From: Oscillospiraceae bacterium
Lineage (GTDB): Bacteria; Bacillota; Clostridia; Oscillospirales; Oscillospiraceae
Length of the DNA stretch: 61,939 bases
Direction: 5' to 3'
Assembly (NCBI GenBank): GCA_020025515.1
Contig: JAHHRZ010000012.1
Coordinates: 1-61,939 of the forward strand
The notes beneath the pieces were generated by a model. It was not told the origin of the DNA, made no database searches, and saw nothing but the letters and a program-made list of their open reading frames with translations. Shown here piece after piece: positions 25,816 through 33,086 of this stretch. The translations under genes and the position numbers were made by a program. Every line of letters starts with the position of its first letter. The first letter of the stretch is position 1.

Positions 25816-25904
25816 AACATCACACTCCTCACTCCAAGTATACCACCGAACCGGCCCTGTTGCAAGAAGAAAACCACCGGTCCGCAAGTACCTGCCCTTG
25901 ACAG

Positions 25905-25937
25905 AAAAAGGAGCTGCCTCCCTTATGAGACAGCTCC
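25905..25937 (-). terminator. Intrinsic terminator of csoR-copA
   Basis: GGAGCTG and its complement with a 14-base loop are followed by TTTTT on the minus strand, just past the copA stop. Confidence 0.85.
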
Positions 25938-25944
25938 CCCTTTT

Positions 25945-26154
25945 TTAGCGGACTTCCAGAACCTTGTAGTCCTGAGCCTCCACTGCATTCTTCAGCACTT
26001 CGTCTGCCACGGGAGCATTCAGCGTCACAACGGCTGTACCCTCCACATGGCTGACCTCAGCGGCCTCCACTTCGGGCAGCGCTTCCAGGGTCTTCTTCAC
26101 TCTGGCTTCGCAGTGGCCGCACATCATGCCTTCGATCTTCATGGTCTTGGTCAT
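25945..26154 (-). CDS. CopZ-like copper chaperone domain, possible independent internal translation
   Basis: This is the in-frame 3' end of copA. Inside the longer gene, the codons AAG-GAG-GTT supply a perfect AAAGGAGG eight bases before an ATG. The 69 residues that follow have exactly the length of a free CopZ, with the copper motif GMMCGHC (residues 9-15) and a ferredoxin-like HMA fold. It could be made both as a C-terminal domain of the pump and as a separate chaperone. An alternative is that an ancestral copA-copZ gene pair recently fused and the old ribosome binding site is a relic. Confidence 0.6.
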   Translation of the reverse strand: MTKTMKIEGMMCGHCEARVKKTLEALPEVEAAEVSHVEGTAVVTLNAPVADEVLKNAVEAQDYKVLEVR

Positions 26155-28443
26155 AGCAGGAACCTCCTTTCTTTTATGAGTATGATGATGGATCTTTTTA
26201 TCCCGTCTTCCATCGTACAGACGGAAGAGGTTCAAGCGCAGTGCGTTACTCACCACGCAGAAACTGGAAAGGCTCATGGCTGCCGCACCGAACATAGGGT
26301 TGAGGGTCAGACCCAGAGGAATGAGAACGCCTGCGGCAAGAGGGATTCCCAAGGTATTATACAGAAATGCCCAGAACAGATTCTCATGAATATTTCGCAG
26401 GGTAGCACGGCTGAGTCGAATGGCGGCGGGAACATCCGTGAGTCTGTTCTTCATCAGCACCACATCCGCAGCATCGATTGCCACATCCGTGCCCGCTCCG
26501 ATGGCAATGCCCAGATCCGCCCGAGTCAGTGCCGGGGCATCATTGATCCCGTCACCTACCATTGCAACCTTCCCCTTCTGGCGAAGATCTCGGATGACGC
26601 TCTCCTTGCCCTGGGGCAGGACTCCTGCAATCACTTCATCCACACCGACTGCTTTGCCAATGGCCTGAGCCGTTCGGGGATTGTCTCCGGTGAGCATGAC
26701 CACACGAATTCCCATCTTTTGCAGCTCTGCAACGGCCTGTGGGCTGTCCTCTTTCATGGTATCCGCCACAGCGATGGTGCCCAAAAATGTCTGATCCAGA
26801 GCGAAGAACAGCGGTGTTTTTCCCTGCTGCGCCAGCTCTTCTGCCTGCTTTCTGACCTGCTGGGGAATCCGGGTGATTTTTTCTATAAAGCCTGCGTTAC
26901 CGCCTGCAAGGCTGCTTCCTTCCAGTCTGGCAGTCAGACCATTTCCCGGCACTGCCTGGAAGTTCTCCACCTGCAATCTGGGAAGCTTTTCTTCCTCCGC
27001 ACGGTGCAAAATGGCTCGGGCCAAAGGATGTTCACTGTTGGCTTCCAGGGCATAGGCCAGAGAAAGCAGTCGGGATTCATCCACATCCCCTGTGGGCAGC
27101 ACATCCGTCACACGAGGTTCTCCGGAAGTAATGGTTCCGGTTTTGTCCAGCGCCACGATTTCCACCTTGCCAGCCTCTTCCAGAGACTGGGCTGTTTTAA
27201 AGAGAATGCCGTTCTTCGCACCGGAGCCGCTTCCCACCATAATGGCAACGGGGGTGGCCAGGCCCAGTGCGCAGGGGCAGCTGATGACCAGGACGGAAAC
27301 GCCTCTTGCCAGGGCAAATCCAATGCCGTAGCCCAAAATCAGCCAGACCACCGTAGTGATCAAAGCAATCGAAATCACCACAGGGACAAAAATACCGGAA
27401 ACCTTGTCTGCCACCTTGGCGATGGGTGCCTTTGTAGCAGCGGCATCGCTGACCATCTGAATGATCTGCGCCAGTGTGGTGTCCTCCCCCACCCGGGTGG
27501 CCTTGCATCGCAGGAGGCCGGACTGATTGATGGTAGCAGCCGACACAGGGTCTCCCGCTTCTTTGTCCACAGGGAGGCTTTCTCCTGTCAGGGCAGATTC
27601 GTTGACCGCACTGTGTCCGTCTACCACCACGCCGTCCACTGGGATGCTTTCACCGGGACGCACCAGGAACAGGTCCTCTTTTTGCACCTGTTCCACGGGG
27701 ATTTCCTGCTCCTGACCGTTTCTCAGCACACGGGCTGTTTTCGGCGCAAGATTCATAAGGCCCTTGATGGCATCCGTTGTTTTTCCCTTGGATTTGGCCT
27801 CCAGCATCTTTCCCACTGTAATGAGCACCAAAATCATGGCCGCAGACTCAAAATACAGCTCATGCAGATAGTGGGCAGCCATTTCCCCCTCTGTCCCAAG
27901 CATCAGGAACAGAACCACTGTACTGTAGATAAAGGAGGCCGAAGAGCCCAGCGCCACCAATGTATCCATATTGGGTGCACCATGGAGCAGGCCCTGAACG
28001 CCGCTGATAAAGAATTTCTGGTTGATTACCATAATCACAATGGACAGCAGGCACTGAAGCAGAGCCAGAGACGCAGGGCTCTGTGCTAAAAATTCAGGTA
28101 CAGGCCAGCCCCACATAATGTGCCCCATGGAAATGTACATGAGCACAATTAAAAAGCCAAGCGACACCCACAGCCTCCGTTTAAGGGCCGGAGTCTGCCG
28201 ATCTTTCAGGGCATCTTCCTGATTTGCACGATTCTGGCCCTGGCTTCCTTTCCGTGAGGCCCCATACCCTGCGGCCTCTACCGCTGCGATGATTTCCTCC
28301 GGCTTTGCGGTTCCTTCAACTCCCATAGAATTGGTCAAGAGGTTTACCGAGCATCCGCTGACACCCGGGACTTTTTTGACACTCTTTTCCACTCTGGCGC
28401 TGCAGGCCGCACAGCTCATACCGGTTACAGAATATTGTTCCAT
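25945..28443 (-). CDS. copA: Copper-exporting P1B-type ATPase with C-terminal HMA domain
   Basis: CopA pumps Cu(I) out of the cytosol. The 832-residue protein has an N-terminal HMA domain (GMSCAAC, residues 8-14), eight membrane helices with the intramembrane SCPCALG motif, the phosphorylation motif DKTGTIT, TGDN and GDGINDAP. After the last helix a His-rich linker (IHHHTHKRK) leads to a second, CopZ-like HMA domain that ordinary CopA proteins lack at this end. It begins 13 bases after csoR and follows AAAGGAG. Regulation is expected through the CsoR operator at 28777. Confidence 0.94.
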   Translation of the reverse strand: MEQYSVTGMSCAACSARVEKSVKKVPGVSGCSVNLLTNSMGVEGTAKPEEIIAAVEAAGYGASRKGSQGQNRANQEDALKDRQTPALKRRLWVSLGFLIVLMYISMGHIMWGWPVPEFLAQSPASLALLQCLLSIVIMVINQKFFISGVQGLLHGAPNMDTLVALGSSASFIYSTVVLFLMLGTEGEMAAHYLHELYFESAAMILVLITVGKMLEAKSKGKTTDAIKGLMNLAPKTARVLRNGQEQEIPVEQVQKEDLFLVRPGESIPVDGVVVDGHSAVNESALTGESLPVDKEAGDPVSAATINQSGLLRCKATRVGEDTTLAQIIQMVSDAAATKAPIAKVADKVSGIFVPVVISIALITTVVWLILGYGIGFALARGVSVLVISCPCALGLATPVAIMVGSGSGAKNGILFKTAQSLEEAGKVEIVALDKTGTITSGEPRVTDVLPTGDVDESRLLSLAYALEANSEHPLARAILHRAEEEKLPRLQVENFQAVPGNGLTARLEGSSLAGGNAGFIEKITRIPQQVRKQAEELAQQGKTPLFFALDQTFLGTIAVADTMKEDSPQAVAELQKMGIRVVMLTGDNPRTAQAIGKAVGVDEVIAGVLPQGKESVIRDLRQKGKVAMVGDGINDAPALTRADLGIAIGAGTDVAIDAADVVLMKNRLTDVPAAIRLSRATLRNIHENLFWAFLYNTLGIPLAAGVLIPLGLTLNPMFGAAAMSLSSFCVVSNALRLNLFRLYDGRRDKKIHHHTHKRKEVPAMTKTMKIEGMMCGHCEARVKKTLEALPEVEAAEVSHVEGTAVVTLNAPVADEVLKNAVEAQDYKVLEVR

Positions 28444-28456
28444 GTGCGCTCCTTTC

Positions 28457-28762
28457 CTATTTCATCAATCTCTGTAAAGTTTCCACCAGCTCATCCACTA
28501 CCAGATCGTCTCCATTTCGGATGTCACGAACTACACAGCTGCGGATATGGCTGGCTAAAAGTTCTCGATTAAACGCATTCATAGCCGCCGTTACGGCTGC
28601 GGATTGAATGAGAATGTCATTGCAATAGGCTCCGTTTTCCACCATGGATCGGATCCCACGAATCTGCCCCTCTATTCGGTTGAGCCGATGCATCAGCTTT
28701 TTCACCTGTTCTTCGGGCCGCTGGGTGGTTTTTTTATTGCAACAGCAAGTTTTTTCTTCCAT
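28457..28762 (-). CDS. csoR: Copper-sensing transcriptional repressor CsoR
   Basis: CsoR is an all-helical repressor that leaves DNA on binding Cu(I). The 101-residue protein carries the three copper ligands C47, H72 and C76 (GAYCND and SHIRSCV), with the same spacing as in characterised CsoR proteins. The N-terminus has extra cysteines (TCCC). The ATG follows GGAGGTG. It is the first gene before copA and has a promoter overlapped downstream by a CsoR-type operator. Confidence 0.94.
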   Translation of the reverse strand: MEEKTCCCNKKTTQRPEEQVKKLMHRLNRIEGQIRGIRSMVENGAYCNDILIQSAAVTAAMNAFNRELLASHIRSCVVRDIRNGDDLVVDELVETLQRLMK

Positions 28763-28776
28763 TCAGATTCACCTCC

Positions 28777-28797
28777 ATATACCCCCCCGGGGTATAT
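28777..28797. promoter_or_regulatory. CsoR operator
   Basis: A GC-cored palindrome with arms ATATACCCC and GGGGTATAT around CCC lies between the csoR -10 box and its ribosome binding site. It matches the known CsoR operator style (TATACCC...GGGTATA), so binding would block transcription start. Confidence 0.85.
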
Positions 28798-28801
28798 TTT
28801 C

Positions 28802-28830
28802 AGTATATACCAGCCCATTTATTTTGTCAA
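28802..28830 (-). promoter_or_regulatory. Promoter of csoR-copA
   Basis: Consensus TTGACA (28825-28830) and TATACT (28802-28807) are 17 bases apart, with the CsoR operator just downstream. Confidence 0.9.
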
Positions 28831-29175
28831 GCCCTTTTGCAGTTGCTTTTAACATTTTTTATCTTTTCCCAAAAAAGTTTGAAAAGCAAATGGTTTTCCA
28901 CTTTTTTCTGCAATATTTTGGCTCTGGATCGAACGGTATCTGCTTCTTGCCGATTTCATCTCATCATTTCAGTCCCCTACAGACAGTTGATTCTCAGACT
29001 TTGGAGGTCTGGCATTTCTCCGTCTGTTAAGTTTCCCTACAGGGGCCATCCTTTATGCACAGACAGCGAAATCAGGTTTCAGAAGGGCTTGACACACTAT
29101 CCGGCCTCTCCTGTTTTTCACTCCGCGCTGTCGTTTCTCTGCCCCTGTCACAGAGAAAAAATTTTTACTGCCCTC
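28831..29175. other. Non-coding spacer between the two metal operons
   Basis: No supported gene is present. The first 90 bases are AT-rich. A nested imperfect inverted repeat spans 28974-29045: CCCC with GGGG outermost, ACAGA (28979-28983) with TCTGT (29023-29027) within, and CAGAC (28995-28999) with GTCTG (29007-29011) at the centre. A short open frame on the minus strand (about 36 codons near 28850-28960) has no ribosome binding site and no recognisable similarity. Nothing else is seen. Confidence 0.5.
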
Positions 29176-29204
29176 TTGACAGAGGCCATTGCATTGTGTA
29201 TACT
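29176..29204 (+). promoter_or_regulatory. Promoter of the arsR-HMA-ATPase operon
   Basis: Consensus TTGACA (29176-29181) and TATACT (29199-29204) are 17 bases apart. Confidence 0.9.
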
Positions 29205-29206
29205 GA

Positions 29207-29229
29207 ATACATGAACAGTTGTTCATATG
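29207..29229. promoter_or_regulatory. SmtB/CzrA-type operator
   Basis: ATACATGAACA and TGTTCATATGA flank a 2-base centre just after the -10 box. This matches the 12-2-12 operator of ArsR-family metal sensors (ATA..TGAACA..TGTTCA..TAT) and covers the likely transcription start. Confidence 0.85.
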
Positions 29230-29260
29230 AAGATATGAAAACTCATACAGGAGTGATGGC

Positions 29261-29557
29261 ATGGAGAATTTCCTAAAAAACGAAGACAATCTGATTGATA
29301 TGGCGGAGCTGTTCAAGGTATTTGGAGACTCCACCCGAATCAAGATACTGTGCTGCCTCTTTCAGGGAGAACAGTATGTCCAGGAGCTGGCTGATCAGGT
29401 TGGCACAAGCCAGTCTGCTATTTCCCATCAGCTCCGCATTTTGAAGCAGGCCAAGCTGGTAAAAAGCCGCCGTCAGGGAAAGCTGGTGGGCTACAGCTTA
29501 GCCGATGACCATGTAAAAACCATCCTTGGGATGGCAAAAGATCATTTGGAGGAATAA
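29261..29557 (+). CDS. ArsR/SmtB-family metal sensor with alpha-5 zinc site
   Basis: The 98-residue winged-helix repressor has the recognition helix GTSQSAISHQLRILKQ and wing KSRRQGKLVGYSL. The alpha-3 cysteines of CadC/ArsR are absent (EQYVQELAD instead). The last helix contains D82-x-H84-x10-H95-x2-E98, the ligand set of the SmtB/CzrA alpha-5 site that senses Zn(II) or Co(II). It is the first gene of the operon and sits behind a matching operator, so derepression by zinc-type metals is expected. The ATG follows AGGAG. Confidence 0.92.
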   Translation: MENFLKNEDNLIDMAELFKVFGDSTRIKILCCLFQGEQYVQELADQVGTSQSAISHQLRILKQAKLVKSRRQGKLVGYSLADDHVKTILGMAKDHLEE

Positions 29558-29560
29558 ACT

Positions 29561-29785
29561 ATGAGAAAATCTTATGCACTGGAAGAACTGGATTGCGCCA
29601 ACTGCGCAGCAAAAATGGAAGCCGCTATTTCCAAGCTCCCCCAGGTGGAAAAGGCCACCGTTAGCTTTATGACCTCCCGTCTGTCCCTGGTGATCCCGGA
29701 GGATACCGACATGGAACAGCTGCTGAATGAATGTCAGAAGATCATCTCCAAGATTCACTCTGACTGCAAACTGATTGTAAAATGA
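29561..29785 (+). CDS. Stand-alone HMA-domain protein
   Basis: The 74-residue protein is a single HMA fold (alpha-beta ferredoxin-like) with the metal motif LDCANC near residues 10-15. It corresponds to the N-terminal metal-binding domain usually fused to ZntA/CadA-type pumps. Its TGA overlaps the ATG of the downstream ATPase gene (ATGA), so the two are translationally coupled. The ribosome binding site GGAGG is inside the end of the sensor gene. Probably delivers metal to, or regulates, the pump. Confidence 0.85.
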   Translation: MRKSYALEELDCANCAAKMEAAISKLPQVEKATVSFMTSRLSLVIPEDTDMEQLLNECQKIISKIHSDCKLIVK

Positions 29786-31623
29786 CAAAAAAGCAGAAAC
29801 GACTGTTAACCCGAATCCTTCTGGGCTTTGTCTGCTTCATTGTGGGCATTGCGCTGGAACATCTGGTCCCCGGTGCTCTGGGGCTGTGGCTTTCCCGGGG
29901 TCTGCTCTTTGGCTCCTGGCTTCTTTGCGGCCTGGAAATTGCAAAAAAGGCCTTTGGCAGCATCGGCCATGGCCAGATTTTTGACGAAAACTTTCTTATG
30001 ACCGTTGCAACCGTGGGTGCCTTTCTCTTGGGCGACTTCACGGAAGGTGCCGCTGTCATGCTGTTTTTCCAGGTTGGTGAGCTGTTCCAGAGCGTCGCCG
30101 TGGAACGCTCCAGAAAATCTGTGGCCTCCCTCATGGATCTTCGCCCTGATGTAGCCCTGGTGCTGCGAAACGGTGAGGCTGTAGAGTGTGACCCGGAAGA
30201 GGTGCAGGTAGGCGACCGAATCCAGGTCCTGCCCGGCCAGCGAATCCCCGTAGACGGTGTGGTGCTGTCCGGCTGCTCATCTGTAGATACCGCAAAAATC
30301 ACAGGCGAATCCGTGCCCCGTGATGTGGGACCGGGAGATCCCATCCTCTCCGGCTGCATCAATATCACCGGTATTCTCACCATTGAGGCACAGAGTGAAT
30401 ACGCCTCTTCCACCGTGGCCCGGATTTTGGAACTTATGGAATCTGCCACGGAGGGAAAATCCAAAACAGAAAGCCTCATTACCCGTTTTGCCAGAGTTTA
30501 CACCCCCTGTGTGGTCTTTGGTGCCCTGGCTCTGGCCCTGATCCCTCCCATCTTTGACGGCTGGCAGTTCCTCAAGTGGGTCACCCGGGCTCTCAACTTC
30601 CTGGTTGTCTCCTGTCCCTGCGCACTTGTCATTTCGGTTCCCCTCAGTTTCTTTGGCGGCATGGGTGCCACTTCAAAAGCCGGCATGATTGCCAAAGGCG
30701 GCATTGCGCTGGAGCACCTGGCCAAGGCCAAAACTGCGGTCTTTGACAAAACAGGAACCCTGACCACCGGCACCTTTACCGTCACCTCCGTAGACACGAA
30801 AACCATGGAGAAAGAGAAGCTTCTGGCCCTTGTGGCCGGGGCGGAAAGCGCCTCCACCCACCCCATCGCCCGCGCCATTGTTTCTGCCGCAGGAAATGGT
30901 GCGCAGAAGGTAGAAGATCTCAAGGAGATCCCGGGGCGTGGCATCTATGCTCTGGTAGATGGACATAAGGTGCTGGCAGGAAATGCCCTGCTGATGGAAG
31001 AAAACGGATTTACCCCCACTTCGGCCTCCGTCGGAGGCACTGCGGTTTATGCCGCAGTAGACGGTGTCTACGCCGGTTCCATTCACCTTTCCGACACCCT
31101 GAAGCCTGACGCTGCCCAGGTGCTCCGGCAGCTCCATGATTTGGGTGTGCAGGAAACCATCATGCTCACAGGCGACCGGGAAGAAGCCGCTCAGTCGGTG
31201 GCAAAGGAGCTGGGACTTACCAAGTGGTTCTCCGGCCTTCTCCCCCAGGACAAAGTGGAGAAGGTTCACTCCCTCATTGATGGCACTTCTCCCGTGATCT
31301 TTGTGGGTGACGGTGTCAATGACGCCCCTGTTTTGGCGCTCGCTGACGTAGGTGTGGCCATGGGCGGTATCGGCTCGGATGCCGCGGTAGAAGCCGCCGA
31401 TCTGGTGCTTTTGAATGATGACCTGAAAGGTCTTCCCAGAGCCATTGCCATTGCCAGAAAGACCATGGCTGTGGCCCATCAGAATATTGTGTTTGCACTG
31501 GGTGTGAAATTTGCCGTTCTTCTTCTGAGTGTGTTGGGCTATGCCTCCATGTGGCTGGCCATTTTCGCAGACGTCGGTGTGGCGGTTCTCGCCATTCTGA
31601 ACGCCGCAAGGGCCGGACGGTAA
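29782..31623 (+). CDS. P1B-type heavy-metal ATPase, probably Zn/Cd/Co efflux
   Basis: The 613-residue pump has the membrane SCPCALV motif (about residue 277), phosphorylation motif DKTGTLT (about 322), TGDREE and GDGVNDAP (about 509). It lacks any N-terminal HMA domain; that domain is the overlapping upstream gene. CPC with an adjacent SmtB-type regulator points to Zn(II), Cd(II) or Co(II) export rather than copper. The operon ends at a hairpin terminator. Direction (efflux) is inferred from the repressor context; some related ATPases have other substrates. Confidence 0.9.
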   Translation: MTKKQKRLLTRILLGFVCFIVGIALEHLVPGALGLWLSRGLLFGSWLLCGLEIAKKAFGSIGHGQIFDENFLMTVATVGAFLLGDFTEGAAVMLFFQVGELFQSVAVERSRKSVASLMDLRPDVALVLRNGEAVECDPEEVQVGDRIQVLPGQRIPVDGVVLSGCSSVDTAKITGESVPRDVGPGDPILSGCINITGILTIEAQSEYASSTVARILELMESATEGKSKTESLITRFARVYTPCVVFGALALALIPPIFDGWQFLKWVTRALNFLVVSCPCALVISVPLSFFGGMGATSKAGMIAKGGIALEHLAKAKTAVFDKTGTLTTGTFTVTSVDTKTMEKEKLLALVAGAESASTHPIARAIVSAAGNGAQKVEDLKEIPGRGIYALVDGHKVLAGNALLMEENGFTPTSASVGGTAVYAAVDGVYAGSIHLSDTLKPDAAQVLRQLHDLGVQETIMLTGDREEAAQSVAKELGLTKWFSGLLPQDKVEKVHSLIDGTSPVIFVGDGVNDAPVLALADVGVAMGGIGSDAAVEAADLVLLNDDLKGLPRAIAIARKTMAVAHQNIVFALGVKFAVLLLSVLGYASMWLAIFADVGVAVLAILNAARAGR

Positions 31624-31672
31624 CCACGCAAAATCCCGCTCAATGGATCTGGAGAAAAACAATTTTGAAAAA

Positions 31673-31706
31673 GCAGAGGTTCCCAGCTTTGGGAGCCTCT
31701 GCTTTT
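31673..31706 (+). terminator. Intrinsic terminator of the heavy-metal operon
   Basis: GCAGAGG plus inner TCCC pair with GGGA and CCTCTGC around a short loop, followed by TTTT. Confidence 0.85.
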
Positions 31707-31771
31707 GTGGTGTATCTCATTTTCATAGAAACCTGCATTTTGCAATGTACAAATTTTGTCAGAAACTCAAA

Positions 31772-31812
31772 GTGATAAAATCACGGAAGCCGGGCAAGAC
31801 ATATGGTAGAAT
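31772..31812 (+). promoter_or_regulatory. Activator-type promoter of trxA with Crp/Fnr-like palindrome
   Basis: GTGATAAAATCAC (31772-31784; GTGA-N5-TCAC) lies exactly 22 bases before an extended -10 TGGTAGAAT (TAGAAT 31807-31812). There is no -35 box; the sequence at that position is CGGAAG. The palindrome centre falls at about -41 from the predicted start, the class II activator position. The same arrangement recurs at 33016. Confidence 0.7.
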
Positions 31813-31856
31813 CGAGCCATAAAACAAAAAGACACCGCATCAAGGAGGAGTTAGAC

Positions 31857-32168
31857 ATGTCTGCAATTACGATTACAAGAAATAACTTTCAAGAGGAAGT
31901 CATGGAAAGCGATAAGCCGGTTCTGCTGGATTTCTGGGCCAGCTGGTGCACTCCCTGCAAGATGGTTTCTCCCATCATTGATGAAATTGCAAAGGAGCGG
32001 CCTGATATTAAGGTGTGCAAGGTAAATGTGGAAGAGCAGCAGGAGCTGGCCTCTGCATTTCAGGTCATGAGTATTCCCGCCCTCATGGTCATGCAAAACG
32101 GCGAGATCGTCAATGAGATGGTTGGCGCACGGCCCAAGAGCCGGATCCTGTCCATGCTGGAAAACTAA
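31857..32168 (+). CDS. trxA: Thioredoxin
   Basis: The 103-residue protein has the thioredoxin fold with active site WCTPC (30-34), a Thr in place of the usual Gly, preceded by VLLDFWA and followed by the cis-proline SIPALMV. It reduces protein disulfides using electrons from TrxB. The ATG follows AAGGAGG. It is transcribed alone and ends at a terminator shared with the converging Crp/Fnr gene. A second thioredoxin lies at 33087. Confidence 0.95.
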   Translation: MSAITITRNNFQEEVMESDKPVLLDFWASWCTPCKMVSPIIDEIAKERPDIKVCKVNVEEQQELASAFQVMSIPALMVMQNGEIVNEMVGARPKSRILSMLEN

Positions 32169-32171
32169 ACC

Positions 32172-32214
32172 AAAATGGAGCTGATTCCCAAAAAGAAGAA
32201 TCAGCTCCATTTTC
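32172..32214. terminator. Bidirectional terminator between trxA and the Crp/Fnr gene
   Basis: A 15-bp perfect stem (AAATGGAGCTGATTC and complement) with a 10-base loop has A-rich and T-rich flanks. Confidence 0.9.
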
Positions 32215-32280
32215 TATAGGCATAACAATGCTGTTATGTAGAATCCAAATCAAAGGGTTTTCACAGGGTCTGTGGAAAAC

Positions 32281-32937
32281 TCAACCCTCCAGTGCTTTCA
32301 GCCCCTCAACATCTGTGAGCGTGACGGTTCCACGGGTCAGGCGGACCAGTCCTTCATTCTGGAAATAGCGAAGCATTCGGGTAACCACTTCCCGAGCGGT
32401 GCCCAGATGGTTGGCGATTTTTTCATGGGTAATTTTCAATGTGGTAGTTTCGTCCAGAGCGCTTTCCTCCAGCAAAAATCCTGCCAGCCGCTTATCAAAA
32501 CTCTTCCACATAATTTGTTCCACCAGCCACATGACCTCCGAAAAGCGACTGGCCATCAGCTGGTTGGCATAGTTGGCCACGGCTACAGACTCTTCTGAAA
32601 GTGACTTGAACAGACTTGCGGGAATCACCCACAGGTCTGTGTCCTTCTCTGCCTCGATGGTCACATCAAACTGGACATTTTTCATCATGCAGGAGGCAGA
32701 AAACAGGCAAATATCTCGTTCAAACAGGCGGTATAAGGTAACCTCCCGTCCATCTTCAGAGAGAATATAAACCCGGAGCTGACCGGAACGAATCAGAAGC
32801 AGGCCGAGGCAGTGCATGGTTCCGTTGTGGATGACAGTGCCTTTGGCAACTTTTCGGCTGCTGCTGGCATTTCGGATGGTTTCTTGCTGACTGGGTGTCA
32901 GCTTGTCCCAAATGGGAAAATAGTTGGAAAAATCCAT
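32281..32937 (-). CDS. Crp/Fnr family regulator, candidate activator of both thioredoxin units
   Basis: The 218-residue protein has a cyclic-nucleotide-binding-type beta roll (about 25-130), a dimerisation helix, and a helix-turn-helix with A-R182-E183-x3-R187. That RExxxR pattern is the CRP reading head for GTGA half-sites. It lacks the N-terminal cysteine cluster of FNR but has C43, C77 and C83 (ICLFSASC) in the sensor domain, which could respond to redox state; this is inference. It lies between trxA and thioredoxin 2/trxB, both of which carry GTGA-N5-TCAC boxes. The ATG follows GGAGGG. Confidence 0.9.
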   Translation of the reverse strand: MDFSNYFPIWDKLTPSQQETIRNASSSRKVAKGTVIHNGTMHCLGLLLIRSGQLRVYILSEDGREVTLYRLFERDICLFSASCMMKNVQFDVTIEAEKDTDLWVIPASLFKSLSEESVAVANYANQLMASRFSEVMWLVEQIMWKSFDKRLAGFLLEESALDETTTLKITHEKIANHLGTAREVVTRMLRYFQNEGLVRLTRGTVTLTDVEGLKALEG

Positions 32938-32962
32938 AGAGTGATCCCTCCTCATCCTTAAT

Positions 32963-32991
32963 AGTATAGGAGATAATCGTGGCGCTGTCAA
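32963..32991 (-). promoter_or_regulatory. Promoter of the Crp/Fnr gene
   Basis: Consensus TTGACA (32986-32991) and TATACT (32963-32968) are 17 bases apart, unlike the -35-less thioredoxin promoters. The divergent GTGA-N5-TCAC box at 33016 is centred about 66 bases upstream of its predicted start. Confidence 0.88.
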
Positions 32992-33015
32992 ATCCTTTTT
33001 CCCGGGGGTGATTCG

Positions 33016-33056
33016 GTGACAACATCACGGAAAGATTGGAGGAAACCGGGTATACT
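33016..33056 (+). promoter_or_regulatory. Activator-type promoter of thioredoxin 2-trxB with Crp/Fnr-like palindrome
   Basis: GTGACAACATCAC (33016-33028) lies exactly 22 bases before TATACT (33051-33056), with CGGAAA where a -35 would be. Compared with 31772, the shared string is GTGA-Y-AA-M-ATCACGGAA, and the spacing is identical. Confidence 0.7.
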
Positions 33057-33086
33057 AAAGAAAAACAACAGAAGGGAGCAACTAAT

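Noticed and set aside
25705..28089. A 794-codon open frame antisense to copA
   Set aside because: It mirrors copA exactly, has no ribosome binding site and no recognisable domain; such frames arise from the codon usage of the real gene.
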